Below, piece by piece: positions 49,154 through 60,260 of a stretch of 64,000 nt of DNA. Position 1 is the stretch's first letter. Each line of letters opens with the position of its first letter. The notes under the pieces were generated by a model, which worked only from the letters and a program-made list of their open reading frames with translations, made no database searches and was not told the origin of the DNA. The stretch comes from Spinellus fusiger. Taxonomy: Eukaryota; Mucoromycota; Mucoromycetes; Mucorales; Phycomycetaceae. The translations under genes and the position numbers were made by a program. The stretch covers positions 142,888 through 206,887 of the forward strand of contig JALLLS010000065.1 in NCBI GenBank assembly GCA_025094145.1, read 5' to 3'.

Positions 49154-51205
49154 TTACTCGACAAAAGCGTTTGGGTTGTTTGCCTTCTTCTCGTAGCCCA
49201 AAAAATGAACATGACAAAAGTTCAATGTTGCTGCCATGTCCCGATTCGAAAAGTATTGAGAAATCATCTCATAAGAAACTCCAATAGTTTTGGTCATGAT
49301 CTTCAAACATTGTTGGGCTTTGCACCTAAATAAAATAATAATAATAAACTTATTGGTCTTTTCTTTGACTTTTATATATATAAGCTTTTTACCTTTAAAG
49401 ACCATGACATGTCACTGTGGGGTTCTTCTCTCTTCTGAAGGGTCTTGGGGTTTGCACTTTCTTGAATTTCTCGAGCTCACCGTTCTCGCAAGCAGGAGAA
49501 AGACTGGATGTTTTGAACTCATCAATAAGGAACACTTTGAACCCTTCTTTCTTCAACATTTTTCTTATTCCAACACCTCTCACTGGTTCATGGAATTTTG
49601 TGTTTCCTGCAGACCAATTGCCAATCACCATTACAGCATCATCGCCAAACTTTCTTCGAAGATTTCTAGCTAGTCATTTATCTAATTGTTGTTGATTAAT
49701 AAAGATCAAAGGCTTCATTCTAAGAAATGGGATTAAGCTATTGACATTTTGGTTTTTCCACAGCAGGAGTATCTTCATTTGAATAATTAGTTATGCAACA
49801 CTGTAGTGATTCTGGCCTTTTTCTCAAGGTATCTTGCAAACCTTTCACAATTGACTATTGAAGATGTATGTCCTGACATGGATGATTCAGCTGCTTTTAC
49901 TGCATCAGGCTTCAAGTTCTCACGGAGCTTCCTGAACTTTCTTGACTTGTTTTCAACTGCACTTTGATTGCTAGTGTATCGGTATGTTTTTTTGTTCTCT
50001 ACAGTGCTGTCTTTATGCATGCAATAAAGTATATCACGACGACCAGAGTCAATCAACACATACTTGCCGATACTAGCTGCCAATTCTTTTTCCCCCAAAT
50101 CTTCAATGTATTGGAATTCATTGAGTTCTTTTGTTTGATTCTTTATTCTTCCACCGCCACCTTTCTTTGTATCATGGTTTTGTTTCAACACAGATACATC
50201 AACACCCTCAGTCATCACCATTCCCCTAAACTTCATTGCATTTCTTTCACCCCGTGGCTTCATTGCTTTTGTTGTGGTATCAATAACAGCCCACCACACT
50301 CTATCTTTGTCCAAATGGCTGACAATAGGTCTTTTCAATAGATGGGTGTTCAATATACGCGTATCTATTGTCATATAAGATGGTATGAATGTTCTTCTCA
50401 GCGGGAAACAGTTGAAAGGATTGTCTTGAAGGACTTCACACATGCTTGATAGCTTATAATAAGCCTTCAAATGCTTTGGGGTATTTGCTTTACAGTCATA
50501 GTAAATAGAGTTTTTGGAAAATTGATAGTTCATGGGATAAGAGCCAAAGATATCATGAATCATATCAATATCATGAGTAGAGAGGAATTCTTTTGGTAGG
50601 TTGTCGATTTTTCCAGACGAAATGGCTGTTTTGATTTTACTGCATTGTTCAATAATATCCTTTACTGCAGCTGATACTTTCATCTCTGTGGTGTTTTTCT
50701 TCTTTATTTCATCTTTTACCGTCTTTATTTTATCTTTCAAAAGTATGTTTAAGAACATGCGCAGCTTGTTTCCAAAGTGTAATGAGACACCATTGAAGTA
50801 CACTGTGTTTATTTTCATTGCTTTCTACATGGCTGCTTGATAGGCATACTTTAAACTGACTGGCTCATATAAATTGTGTTGAAAGTACATATCTCGATGG
50901 CTGTTGATAAGTTCTCGGTTGGTTATTGACTTTGAAGAATTTGCTTGTCTATTTGGCTTGTAACTCTGAAGAAGCGACAAAAAGACTTCACTGTAAAAAT
51001 CAACATTGGCAAAATCCTCCGGAGCAAAGGCAGGGTTATTTTCCAATTCTTGAATGAATATGTACTTTAAAAAAGCGAATGTATGCGTTACAAGAATATG
51101 AACAGTAGATACAAGTGTCTTGAACAGCAAAAAAAGATACTGCGGTTTCCATCCAATATCAGTGATTGAGCTTTTCACTGCTATCATCTTCAGAGCACGT
51201 TCCAT
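49154..51205 (-). pseudogene. Fanzor (eukaryotic TnpB-like RNA-guided nuclease) relic
   Basis: Minus strand. N-terminal half (51205-50828) and main body (50825-49787) are in the same frame, separated by one TAG at 50825-50827. Recognised motifs: VYFNGVSLHFGNKLR (N-terminal conserved block), RGMVMTEGVDVSVL, RuvC-I YVLIDSGRRDIL, then YRYTSNQSAVENKSRKFRKL, GDDAVMVIGNWSAG, RuvC-II FLIDEFKTS, zinc-ribbon parts CEN, TVTCHG, RCKAQQC, and RuvC-III NRDMAATLNF. All three RuvC acidic positions are kept. A 67-nt intron (49326-49392) lies inside the zinc ribbon. Damage: the TAG above; a frameshift near 49795 and another near 49660 with several TAG/TAA between; TAA just before the intron; and the first ribbon Cys replaced by Ser. 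Fanzors are OMEGA-type RNA-guided DNA nucleases carried by eukaryotic transposons. This copy should not make an active protein. Which transposon carried it is not clear. Confidence 0.85.
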
Positions 51206-51392
51206 GAAGAAAATAAAATAAAGACGAGCTGACTTTTTTCTTTTCTTTTTATACTATTTCTGTTTTATAACTGGTTTCCACATGCCATTGATTCAATATG
51301 TGATTTGAAAACCAAGAAGTTGTGCTAGAGCATAAAGCTTGTATATCTATCAATAGAAACTGTGAATCCCATGGGTTTTCTATGCACATATA

Positions 51393-52071
51393 CAGTCCCA
51401 GGCAATAAATGAGTGGACAGCTTTTTTGTTATTTTTATTTTGAGAAATAAAGGTATATCCATCAGTCTAAGATGTTCATAACAAAAGATTCATGGAATAA
51501 CATAAGATTCGGAATAGTTGTTCTTTAGATGATTGTCTACATTATTATTACAAATAAATTTCTCAGTGCTGTTTAACAGAGTCTTTATTTTTAATCACTC
51601 TAGTCCCTTTATCATTGCCCATAACTGTCAAACAGGATTCGTCAGACCAAACAACCTTGTTTTTACATCATTCATATTTCTCAAATGATATGCAATTATT
51701 TGTATAGGGTTTCTACGAATAGACAAAATGATTGCCAGTTTTGAAGTAGATGACACTTTTTCAGGTTTTCTTGTATGTATTTTGAGTTGAATTGTACCTT
51801 TGTTTTTATACAATAGGACGATCTTGTCTATTGTACTCTTTGGGATGTCGATATTGTCAGCAATCTCTTGATAAGCAATATGTCTTTTCCATTGTCCTAT
51901 GATTTGATCTCTAATAGACATATCATGCTCTCTTCTTTTGATAGGACTATCTTTATGTTATTGGCTAACAGTTGGATGATTTTCATTGCTTGGTGTCATT
52001 TTTGAATAAGTTGTAAAATAAAAAATAAAAAAAAATTGATTTGCTGTCCACTCATTTATTGCATGGGACTG
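51393..52071 (-). mobile_element. Internally deleted Tc1/mariner element with intact ends
   Basis: Perfectly placed terminal inverted repeats: left CAGTCCCAGGCAATAAATGA, right (inverted) CAGTCCCATGCAATAAATGA, extending to GTGGACAGC, each flanked by TA (51391-51392, 52072-52073). Length 679 bp. On the minus strand an ATG frame (51921) encodes the helix-turn-helix part (YQEIADNIDIPKSTIDKIV) and reaches VVWSDES, the first catalytic Asp block, after which the rest of the transposase is deleted. It cannot move by itself but could be mobilised by a full-length relative. Confidence 0.85.
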
Positions 52072-52139
52072 TATACCTCACCAGAATAAGAATATTTTTT
52101 ATTCTTTGGTCTTGTTATTATTTTGTTATTTCCCGGACT

Positions 52140-53240
52140 GCACATACAACTTAGCACCCAAATATTCTTCAAGATGAGCATAACTGTGCAAGGTAATGTG
52201 CTGTTATTAACAAAGCAAAACAATAGAAGGAAGTGATAGACACCTGAAAAAGGTCATTAGAAAGGACCCATTTGCCTCACACAATCAGCTGAAATTGGAA
52301 ATGTTGAAGATTCAGGTGGATGTATGTAGAAACACCATTATCAGTTACTGTAATCAGTTAGGGTTCGGGTCCTTTTCTCCAGCTCACAAGCCAGCCTTCA
52401 CTGCAAAACACAAAGAGAAACGGCTTTGTTGGGCTAAGGAACATATCGGTTGGATGAGTGATCATTAAAGAAGTATTATCTGGTCTGATGAGTCCAGTTA
52501 CACCCTGGAATAAAACAATGGAGGTGCCCGTGTCATCAAAAAAGTTAGAGAACGTTATGATCCTAATCACAGTGTTCCAACAACGAAGTTTAGTGGTGGT
52601 GGGGTCATGATTTGGAGCTGTTTTTGGGCGGGCGGATTTGACCCATTAGTCTTTATTGATGGCACTGTAGATCAAGAGGAATACATCAAAATTTTTGGCT
52701 GGTGAGTTCCATCCTTGGTTGATGGAATTGAATTAGAAAGTAGGACAGTGAGTTTCTGTTACAATAAGAGGGTGCTAGTTGTCCTGCTGGAGCCTATGCC
52801 AGATGGTAAAAAGAGACACATCAGATTAGGGGCTTTGATTGATGGCCCGCACAAAGTTCTGACTTGAGTCCAATTGAACATGCCTGGTGGGCCTTGGAAA
52901 GACGAATTGAAGAAAGAAGGGTATCCATTACCAATGTTGGAAGTTTGAAGGCTCTACCTGCAGAGGAGTGGGAGAGAGTTGGTGTTGAACTTGCACAACG
53001 ATGAGTTCTGAGTATGACAGATAGATGCCAGGCTATAATTGATGCCAAAGGAGGCCATACGAAATATTAATTATATTATTATTATTTTATTTTCTATAAT
53101 TAAATATGTTGAGCCTTAGTATGATCAAGTTTGGAGGTTCTAGATCAAATCTGGAGTGCGTTATGTAATGTTGAACATATCCTAAATATTTTGTCCTGAA
53201 ATCTATTTTCAAAAGCATTCGATTCAATTGGGTATGACTG
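52140..53240 (+). pseudogene. Tc1/mariner transposase, nearly complete but dead
   Basis: Plus-strand frame from about 52200 reads KDPFASHNQLKLEML, FTAKHKEKRLCWAKEHI, IWSDESSYTL (first Asp), NHSVPTTKFSGGGVMIWSCF, FIDGTVDQEEY, a degraded central block (second Asp lost), SDLSPIEHAWWALERRI (third acidic block) and CQAIIDAKGGHTKY stop at 53067-53069. TAA codons interrupt it near 52465 and 52510, and there is a frameshift near 52700. The right end is CAGTCATACCCAATTGAATC inverted at 53221-53240 followed by TA. The left terminal repeat was not found. Same family as 6636-7290 and 25282-25596. Confidence 0.8.
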
Positions 53241-53473
53241 TATATCTTAATTGTTCAAAAAACATAGAATGGCTAACATGCCCAATGCACGAAGAGCACT
53301 TACACACCAGGAGAATTTTCTGGCCTTTAAGCGATGATATTTCCTTCCTTTTACGTCGAAAAAAACGCGCCTTATATGGAACAATGATTAAAATCAAAAG
53401 GTTTGCGGATATCTAAATAATTATTTCCTTTTGTGAATACCTCAGTATCAAATTGTATTATCAGTAAAATATA

Positions 53474-53720
53474 CTAGCAGCTATACATCGGCCCACGACG
53501 GGAATTTTGCAAGCTACGCTTTGCTCCGGGGAAAATCTGCCCTTTGGGTGTGTACATCAAGCCAATGTTTATTAGAACTGTGTTGATGTCTAATTTGGGG
53601 TCCAGATTCAGAAGCAGAATTGTAGGGGACCCTATTTTCAGTCTCAAGTCGTGATAAGAAAGTCCGCGTGGGTTGTTGTCTTTGGCTTCAACCAAAGGAA
53701 GTCTGGATGGCTCAAAGAGT
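53474..53720 (-). pseudogene. Possible Helitron/Pif1 helicase scrap
   Basis: A 73-codon minus frame includes LSYHDLRLKIGSPTILLLNL followed by DPKLDINT, close to the LPPHKLRLKVGxPIMLLRNLDP block near the C-terminus of Pif1-like helicases encoded by Helitrons. Nothing else of the helicase is visible nearby. Same strand as the Fanzor relic. Assignment by motif resemblance only. Confidence 0.45.
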
Positions 53721-54769
53721 AAACAAAGTCTGATCTTTATTGATATATCTTTTGCAATTAGTTTATAATTTTATAATTGATAATATATAATAATTATAAA
53801 AATAAAAAAGCCCTCTCTTGCTAAAGTATCATCTCTTAGATATATACCTTGCTATTAACCCTTCTTCTATTGTGTGGTCCCTTTTAGGTCGTCTGTGTTT
53901 CTATTGACGGGGATGATGGATATCTCTATCTATGGCAAGTGATTATTTGCTTAGGTTTATACTGTTGAGATACTCTGCTGGAAAATCCATGGCATCTAAT
54001 TTATCTGTGAATGCTTTATCACTATTGTGAAAACTAAATATTTCTCCAAAAGGAATTTTGTCCATAATTTAATCATTGATCTGAGGTACTGTTGCTACTG
54101 ATAACCCACAACAATAAATATAGAAGTATTTGTACTTTAAATAACTCACACACTATTTATAAGATTATATGGTCAATTTTCCATATATCTTTATAGTATC
54201 AGATCATTCAAATAACCTAAAGATACAACAGCTCTACTTCAGACATACTAATTATGTTTTATTAACAAACTCTTTATTATCTGATATTTAATTCAATAAT
54301 CTGTATCATCAGATATTTAAATGTATTTGGTAGATATATGAAATGGAGATTGTATATGCTAAATTATTCATGTCATGATGTGTTAGCAACATATCATCAG
54401 GAACTCTAATCAATTCCGAGTCTTCTCTTGTCTGAATACTTCCACTGCTAATATCAAGAAGGTATCTTGAAAATTGTTTATGAATAAGATTGTTTATTGT
54501 AATAGTATAGATAGTCCTATATTATGACTATAGCTTACTGCCTAAGTAGATTCCCTCATAGCAATAGAATCTATACCCTAAAAGCTTTGTGCTTTATTTT
54601 TGGGAGATAGATAAATATGCTCAGGAGTATACCCTAAAGACCCCAGATAGTATAGAAGACCACCTGAGACTGACTTGAAAGGAGTCTTTACTTGCCTAAT
54701 AACAATACAATGAGTGTCTTGTGGATTACAATGAGCTCAAGCCCAGATGAAGACACTGCTTACCTTTTT
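53721..54769. other. AT-rich gap
   Basis: No gene recognised. A minus-strand stretch near 54575-54690 (PFKSVSGGLLYYLGSLGYTP) looks protein-like but is isolated. Confidence 0.4.
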
Positions 54770-54910
54770 ATCACTAGAATAGTCCTTGGTAGTGTCTATC
54801 ACTTCTTTCTATTGTTTCTATTTGTTAATAATAGTACATTACCTTGCTTAGTTATGCTCATCTTGACAAGTGCTTGGGTGTCACTGTGTATGGGTAGTGT
54901 GAGAAATAAC
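54770..54910 (-). repeat. Fragment of the same mariner family, inverted
   Basis: The minus strand reads CAAGATGAGCATAACTAAGC, CAAGGTAATGTACT and GAAGTGATAGACAC, matching 52170-52245 on the plus strand with a few differences. It is the 5' part of a second copy of the element at 52140-53240. Confidence 0.65.
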
Positions 54911-55399
54911 AAAAGGAGGGGAATATCAAAACAAATAATAAATTTTCTTTCTCCATTCTAGTGACATATACACTAGCCTCCACTCATCAAATCCACAAGT
55001 CAAAATCCACAAGTCAAAATCCACAAGTCAAATCCACAAACCAAACAATTCACACTCTATTTGCCTTGTGTCTAAAACCCAGTATTAGAAACAATAATTT
55101 GTTATCATTAAGTACTATTGTTAATACCAGTTACAATGAGATAGTTGAGGTTATTATGAATGTTGAGTCAATGAATGAATGCACCGTGCTCAATGTAAGT
55201 GAGTTTGGTTCTCTTTTCTGGACAATAATCACTAGAGTTAATTCCGTGTGAGTCTTATAATAAATACACTTTAAACATTGTCATACTTCAAATACTGTGG
55301 GATTAAGAATAACACATCATGTTAAGAGAGGAAGACCAGTGACTAAGTTGTAATTTTGGGGTGATTCTGGTTCTATTTCTTATCTTTACAGCTAATTCT
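54911..55399. other. AT-rich gap with short direct repeats
   Basis: TCAAAATCCACAAG repeated at 54988-55035. No supported gene. Confidence 0.45.
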
Positions 55400-55577
55400 A
55401 TACTTTTTAATTGCAATGTCAATAGTGATTGCTTAAACAGGCAAGTAGAGTTTGAAATAGCTCATTTAGACAGCAAAAAAGCATTTTCAAACACATTAGC
55501 CAATCATAAGAATATTAAAAATTTATTCTCAGGATATTTCTTTATATATCCCAAAAATCTTTGGGTGTGTAGAAAAA
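55400..55577 (+). repeat. LTR-like fragment (5' part)
   Basis: Homologous to the 5' half of the LTR-like repeat at 48667-48990. Shared words are GAGTTTGAAATAG, CACATTAGCCAATCATAA, TTCTTTATATATCCC and the stem CCCAAAAATCTTTGGG followed by GTGTGTA. The TATA/AATAAA part seen in the other copies is missing. Confidence 0.6.
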
Positions 55578-56609
55578 TCTAACTAAGGCATAGCCACATG
55601 TAGTTGGCGGATCAATTGTTACCGAGCTATAACTACACAACCGAGGGATTTTCTGACCTTCAAACTCTTTTTTTTGTCAGTACTTATGATCAATTAATGT
55701 TCTTTTATGTAGCAAAAGCTATACAAAATGCTATTTTGATTCAACAGCACCTTGATCATATCATTTCTTTTGGAAGGCACAGTTAGCAGTATCTTTAATA
55801 TACCTGTATAAATTTCCACCTATAGAATTAAATCGATTTATATTTATTAGCATAAAGAATAAATATAAAACATATTTCTGTGTAGATAGTTCATTAGAAA
55901 AAAAAATGGAGAATATATTTATGATAAAGTTTATTAAAGATTAAGCTCGGCATCATGTTTTTAATACCGAATATTGTTAGCAGTATTGTCTTTGGTATCG
56001 AACCAAAAGAAATCTGAACAGTTTAATAAATAGTAAAATTATAGTCTTTATTCTTTCAATTCAATACATCTTTTGTAATTTATAAACTCTCTAATAATTA
56101 TAAGAATATGTATCATATCACCTTGCAATGTATTCCAATGATTCCAATGTTATTGATATCTCAATATCCAACCTAAGTTTAGCATCGGATCACTCCTAGT
56201 CTCAAGTGATCAGACTTTTAGTCTCGAATTTATTAGAATGTCTTTTTTGGTAATGGATTTAAATGGCATTGGCTATATGATAGCCTTTTATATTCACCTT
56301 GTTTAATTTTCATTGATTCAAAACTTTAACACTGAAATAACATCAAAAACACTTCATTTTGACTCAATTAGGCTAAAAAAATAAACTTAATCTCCCTATT
56401 TTAACCGAGAGAATTAATCCTATCCAATCATGATACCTATTATAGTTGAGAATTAACTAATTTCTTTCCATGTAAAAATATCTCCTAGTGTAAGATAATA
56501 AAACAGTATGTCTTCAAAAAGCATGTATTAAACTATTTCATTTTTAAAAAAGTATATATAAGAGTAAAGTATTATTTTTCAATCTACATTACTCTAATAT
56601 TTAAAATCG
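55578..56609. other. AT-rich region upstream of the P450
   Basis: No gene recognised. The last 60 bp are the likely promoter of the P450 gene. Confidence 0.5.
56553..56561 (+). promoter_or_regulatory. TATA box of the P450 gene
   Basis: TATATATAA lies about 50 bp upstream of the P450 ATG, a position fitting a short 5' UTR. Inferred from sequence only. Confidence 0.5.
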
Positions 56610-58694
56610 ATGGATTCCATCTCTTCTTCCTTTCTCGAGAAAAAAGCCTATGTGGTTGATCTCTTAAAAGACCATCCTGTTCGAAGTGCAGGTGTTGTGG
56701 TTCTTTGTACAGCTCTGTATGCTATCTACTCTAGTTCTAAAGACAAAAAACGTGATGGACTTGACAAAATACCTATGCCAAAAGGAAACTACCCTCTTTT
56801 TGGTAAGAATACTACTAAAACTAATAGGTTATTGACAATCATATTGTCTAGGTCATATACCACACTTTTCTGAAGATTCATTTTTTAAAGTACATGAGTG
56901 GCATAATGAACTGGGTAAGTACAACCGCCATATTATCTAAACTGTGTATTTATAAAAACTTGGCGTATCTTTTGAAGGCCCTATGGTTCATGTAAAGATG
57001 GGTGTACAAGACTTTGTCTTTATTTCTGATACTGTCCTTGCTCATGAAATATTCAACACCAATGGAAATGTTTCTTCTGGAAGACCACCCAATAAATTTG
57101 GTGATGGACTCTACAGTCTTGGTGGAAGGTGAAAAAAATCATTAGTAAATTTAAACTATACATCAGCATATCTAACACATTATAATCACAGAGGAATGGT
57201 CTTTCCTAACAGCAAAGAAACATTAAGATCCTCGAGACATGCTGGTAAGATAGGATATAATAGAAGCTAAAATACGGGTAAATATTTATACTGATTTATT
57301 TTATAGTAAACAGTATCCTGTCCCCTAAATCAGTAGATCAAATGAGTGATATACACCAGCTTGTGTCAAGCCATTTCGTCGATCAATTGATTAAGAATGG
57401 AAGCTCAGATGAAGGATTGGATGCATTCAGTGATATAACATTCAGATCTCTTAACGTAATGTTAACAGTTTGCCTTGGTACTCGTTTTGAATCGAAGGAT
57501 GAGCCAGATTTTAAAAAGATGTTAAATATTATACGCACGACTATGAAATTTCTGGGAATACCAGAGAATATTGAAGAGTATATTCCATCTTTTAGGATTA
57601 TAAGTTTTATTCAACAAAAAGACAAGCAAAAACGTGAATTCATCGATAATATACGCGACCCCATCATGAAATCTTTTATAGCCAAGGCCCTCAAAAGAAA
57701 TGAAGACAGTCTAATCAAAAGAATAAATGAGTCCGATGGAAAATACGTCTATGATAAAGACGATATGATGGTGCTTCTTTGTAAGTTGAAGCTTTACAGT
57801 TTTTATAATTAAGAAAAATACTTACTTTTTTTATTCAAGCTGACCTACTTATTGCTGGAACGGATACTGCTTCTGTGACAATTTACAGAGCTTTCCTTTT
57901 CTTATCTCACCATCCCGAGGTTCAAAAAAAGATCTGTGAAGAAGTAGATACATTTATCGAAAAACATAAACGACTACCAACATTTGCAGAACGTGAAGAA
58001 TTCCCTTATATCATATCAGTTCAAAGAGAGATTATGCGTCTTTATCCCATTACAGCTTATGGAGTTCCTCATACGGCTGAACAGGACTGTAAGTGGATTA
58101 TATATTACTATTCTGTTTGAAACAAGACTAATCAATATGTGAAGTTGTATTTAATAATTACTTGATTAAAAAAGGAACTATTTTGGCGGGCAGTCTGTAT
58201 AGCATGCACAGAGATCCCAAGCTCTATCCTGATCCTGAAAAATTCATTCCTGATCGATTCGTGAATAACAAGTCTACGTTTTATGCATCTGCTCATGGAA
58301 AGTTGGCAGAAAGAGACCAGTTTAACTTTGGATGGGGAAGGTAAATAATATAATAGTCAATCGCAAAGATTTATGATTCATTAACACTCGATCCTATGCT
58401 TATTCAGACGCATGTGTCCTGGAATTTATTTGGTAATTTTTAATAGAAGGCTTTTCGTTTAAATTTAACTTGACATTAACAAAAACATTTGAATGATTTT
58501 TCCAATAGGTTGAAACAGAGATGTTTTATGCATACACCACTCTTTGGGCAAATTGTACCATTGTACCAGCACTTGACTCTAAGGGAAATCCTGTATATGA
58601 AAAGATTGATACTTTTATTGATGGTGGAGTAGCCATCATGCCTGCACCATACAAAGTGCGATTTATCGAACGCCCTGATAGACTTCTTAAATAA
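56610..58694 (+). CDS. Microsomal cytochrome P450
   Basis: Heme-thiolate monooxygenase, probably ER-anchored. Nine exons (56610-56802, 56852-56914, 56978-57128, 57192-57244, 57307-57780, 57840-58088, 58145-58340, 58408-58432, 58509-58694) give 529 residues, normal for class II P450s. An N-terminal hydrophobic segment (SAGVVVLCTALYAIY, about 28-42) is followed by a Pro-containing hinge (IPMPKGNYPLFG). I-helix AGTDTAS at about 317, ExxR as EIMR at about 374, PDRF (PERF-type) and the heme loop FNFGWGRRMCPG with Cys at about 463, split by an intron; one exon is only 25 nt. The substrate is unknown. CYP family not assigned. The gene is intact although embedded in TE-rich DNA. Confidence 0.93.
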
Positions 58695-59344
58695 GTTTGT
58701 TTTATATCATACAGCCAAGATTCTTTTTGTACATCCGTTTACACCGAGTGATAGTCTCAACTATCAAGACCGACTATTATTAAATCCAACAATCCATTAC
58801 TAACTTATACTTTAAACTATTGTTTTAAAATAAATATATATATATATATTTATAAAAAAAATTAAATTAAATACAATTTCATTCACATTAACTCAGTGAT
58901 AGGCAGATACAATATATGTGATTGTATGTCAGATATAACACAATCCTGGATTTTACCCCATTCTTTCTCTCAGTTCGAGGTTATATGAATTTCATTTTCC
59001 CATGTTTATTTTTCTCTACATTTTTATTTTTCCATTCCTGTATTTGGAGTGTTTATATTTATAACTTATTTCCCCCCAAAATATCCCATAAGATGGTTAT
59101 TAGGCCCAATGTATGATTAGTATCTACACCTGAAAATAAAATAAAAAACTTTGAACTGTATTAGTAGGCAGAATAAACTCTTACAAGTACATTGATATCT
59201 TGGTAGAAACTTACTACCATGAAATTAAGTATCTCTCTATTTCTCTTAAACCCCGGAGTCAGTCACAGCCTACAGGAAAACAATTTAAGTCTCCATTTGA
59301 GTAAAATAAATTGAGAATCGAAGGCAACAAATGGTACAGTAATG
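58695..59344. other. AT-rich gap
   Basis: 3' flank of the P450 with (TA)n at 58836-58852. Nothing else recognised. Confidence 0.5.
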
Positions 59345-59580
59345 ACTCTCTACTGGCCCTTGTAAAGTCCTGATCTCAATCCAATTGAGCATATGTGAGC
59401 CTGACTCAAGAAAATCATTAGAAAGAATAGAATAGAATCTTCCACCAAACAAAGGTTTGAGGCAGCCTTGATGATGGAATGAGGAAAAATATCAAACGTG
59501 ACAGACAACCTCATTGCCAGCATGGATAGGAGATGTAAGACTGTTGTAGAAGCCAAGGGTGGAAACACCAAATACTAAGG
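59345..59580 (+). pseudogene. Tc1-family transposase C-terminal fragment
   Basis: Reads SPDLNPIEHM near 59370, then a variable helix region, and ends DRRCKTVVEAKGGNTKY stop at 59577-59579. Only the last quarter of the transposase is present, with stops in the helix region. Most of it (from 59458) belongs to the left arm of the large inverted repeat. Confidence 0.75.
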
Positions 59581-60188
59581 TTTTTCACACAATAAATTTT
59601 TATCTATTATCCTGTTGATCTTCTTTATACTTCATCCAATTTTCAAGCCTCTACTGTGTGTTTAATGTATGTTTCTATTACAAGTAATAAGAATTTCCTA
59701 TTACATAAGTATGTCGGAGTGTGAAAAATACCTAAAATTATAGCAAGCCCCTGTATCTTAAAGAGAGAGACTCTTTCATGTAATCAATTTTACTTCAAAA
59801 AAGTAAAAATACAAATAAAATATTCAACATAATTAACATCAACTAAACATCAATAATCTCCATTAACTCATATAGTACACAGTACACATTGGATACACCA
59901 ACTACGGATCTTGTTCAATCACCAATCACTACTACACTCTTTAACTCCGACAGTAGAAAACACAGACTACTTACCAAATGTACTCGTGCAAATATCTACG
60001 AGTATAGTATGACCGAGGTAGAAAAGCCTGATGCCTTCACCCAGCAGATGATGGCATTTCTGTCAGATATTCAGAGACAAATGGCAACAAGCGGACTCCG
60101 CATCCAGGAATTGGAAGCACAAGTCAAGGTCAAGGATGACCTTATTACATCTCTCCAGGCTCAGATCAATGCCAAGAGTGCAGATAAT
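59458..60188 (+). repeat. Large inverted repeat, left arm
   Basis: 731 bp that match 63270-64000 in inverted orientation with equal length and no difference seen by eye in the parts compared. The arm contains the Tc1 C-terminal end, about 300 bp of non-coding DNA, and the first part of a LINE ORF1. The inner boundary is sharp at AGTGCAGATAAT. The right arm is cut by the window end, so the repeat may be longer. Confidence 0.9.
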
Positions 60189-60260
60189 CCACTCAAATTG
60201 TCGTGTTCCGACTTGAATCCAAATATTCTCTATGAATTGGTCAATATGGGTAGTATGATG
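59889..60260 (+). pseudogene. LINE ORF1, N-terminal fragment
   Basis: Encodes the same first 100 residues (first in-frame ATG at 60009; the frame is open from 59889) as the ORF1 at 63569-62670. The homology stops at 60188, after which a different sequence runs to a stop at 60260. The predicted fragment has a helical segment (LSDIQRQMATSGLRIQELEA), typical of coiled-coil ORF1 proteins. Confidence 0.7.

Noticed and set aside
48803..55577. Single large DNA transposon with 170-bp terminal inverted repeats carrying the Fanzor gene
   Set aside because: The repeats also occur singly at 62219-62395 and in part at 27000-27145, include TATA and AATAAA signals with a CA end as in LTRs, and no target duplication matches at the outer edges. 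Kept only as an open question among the findings.
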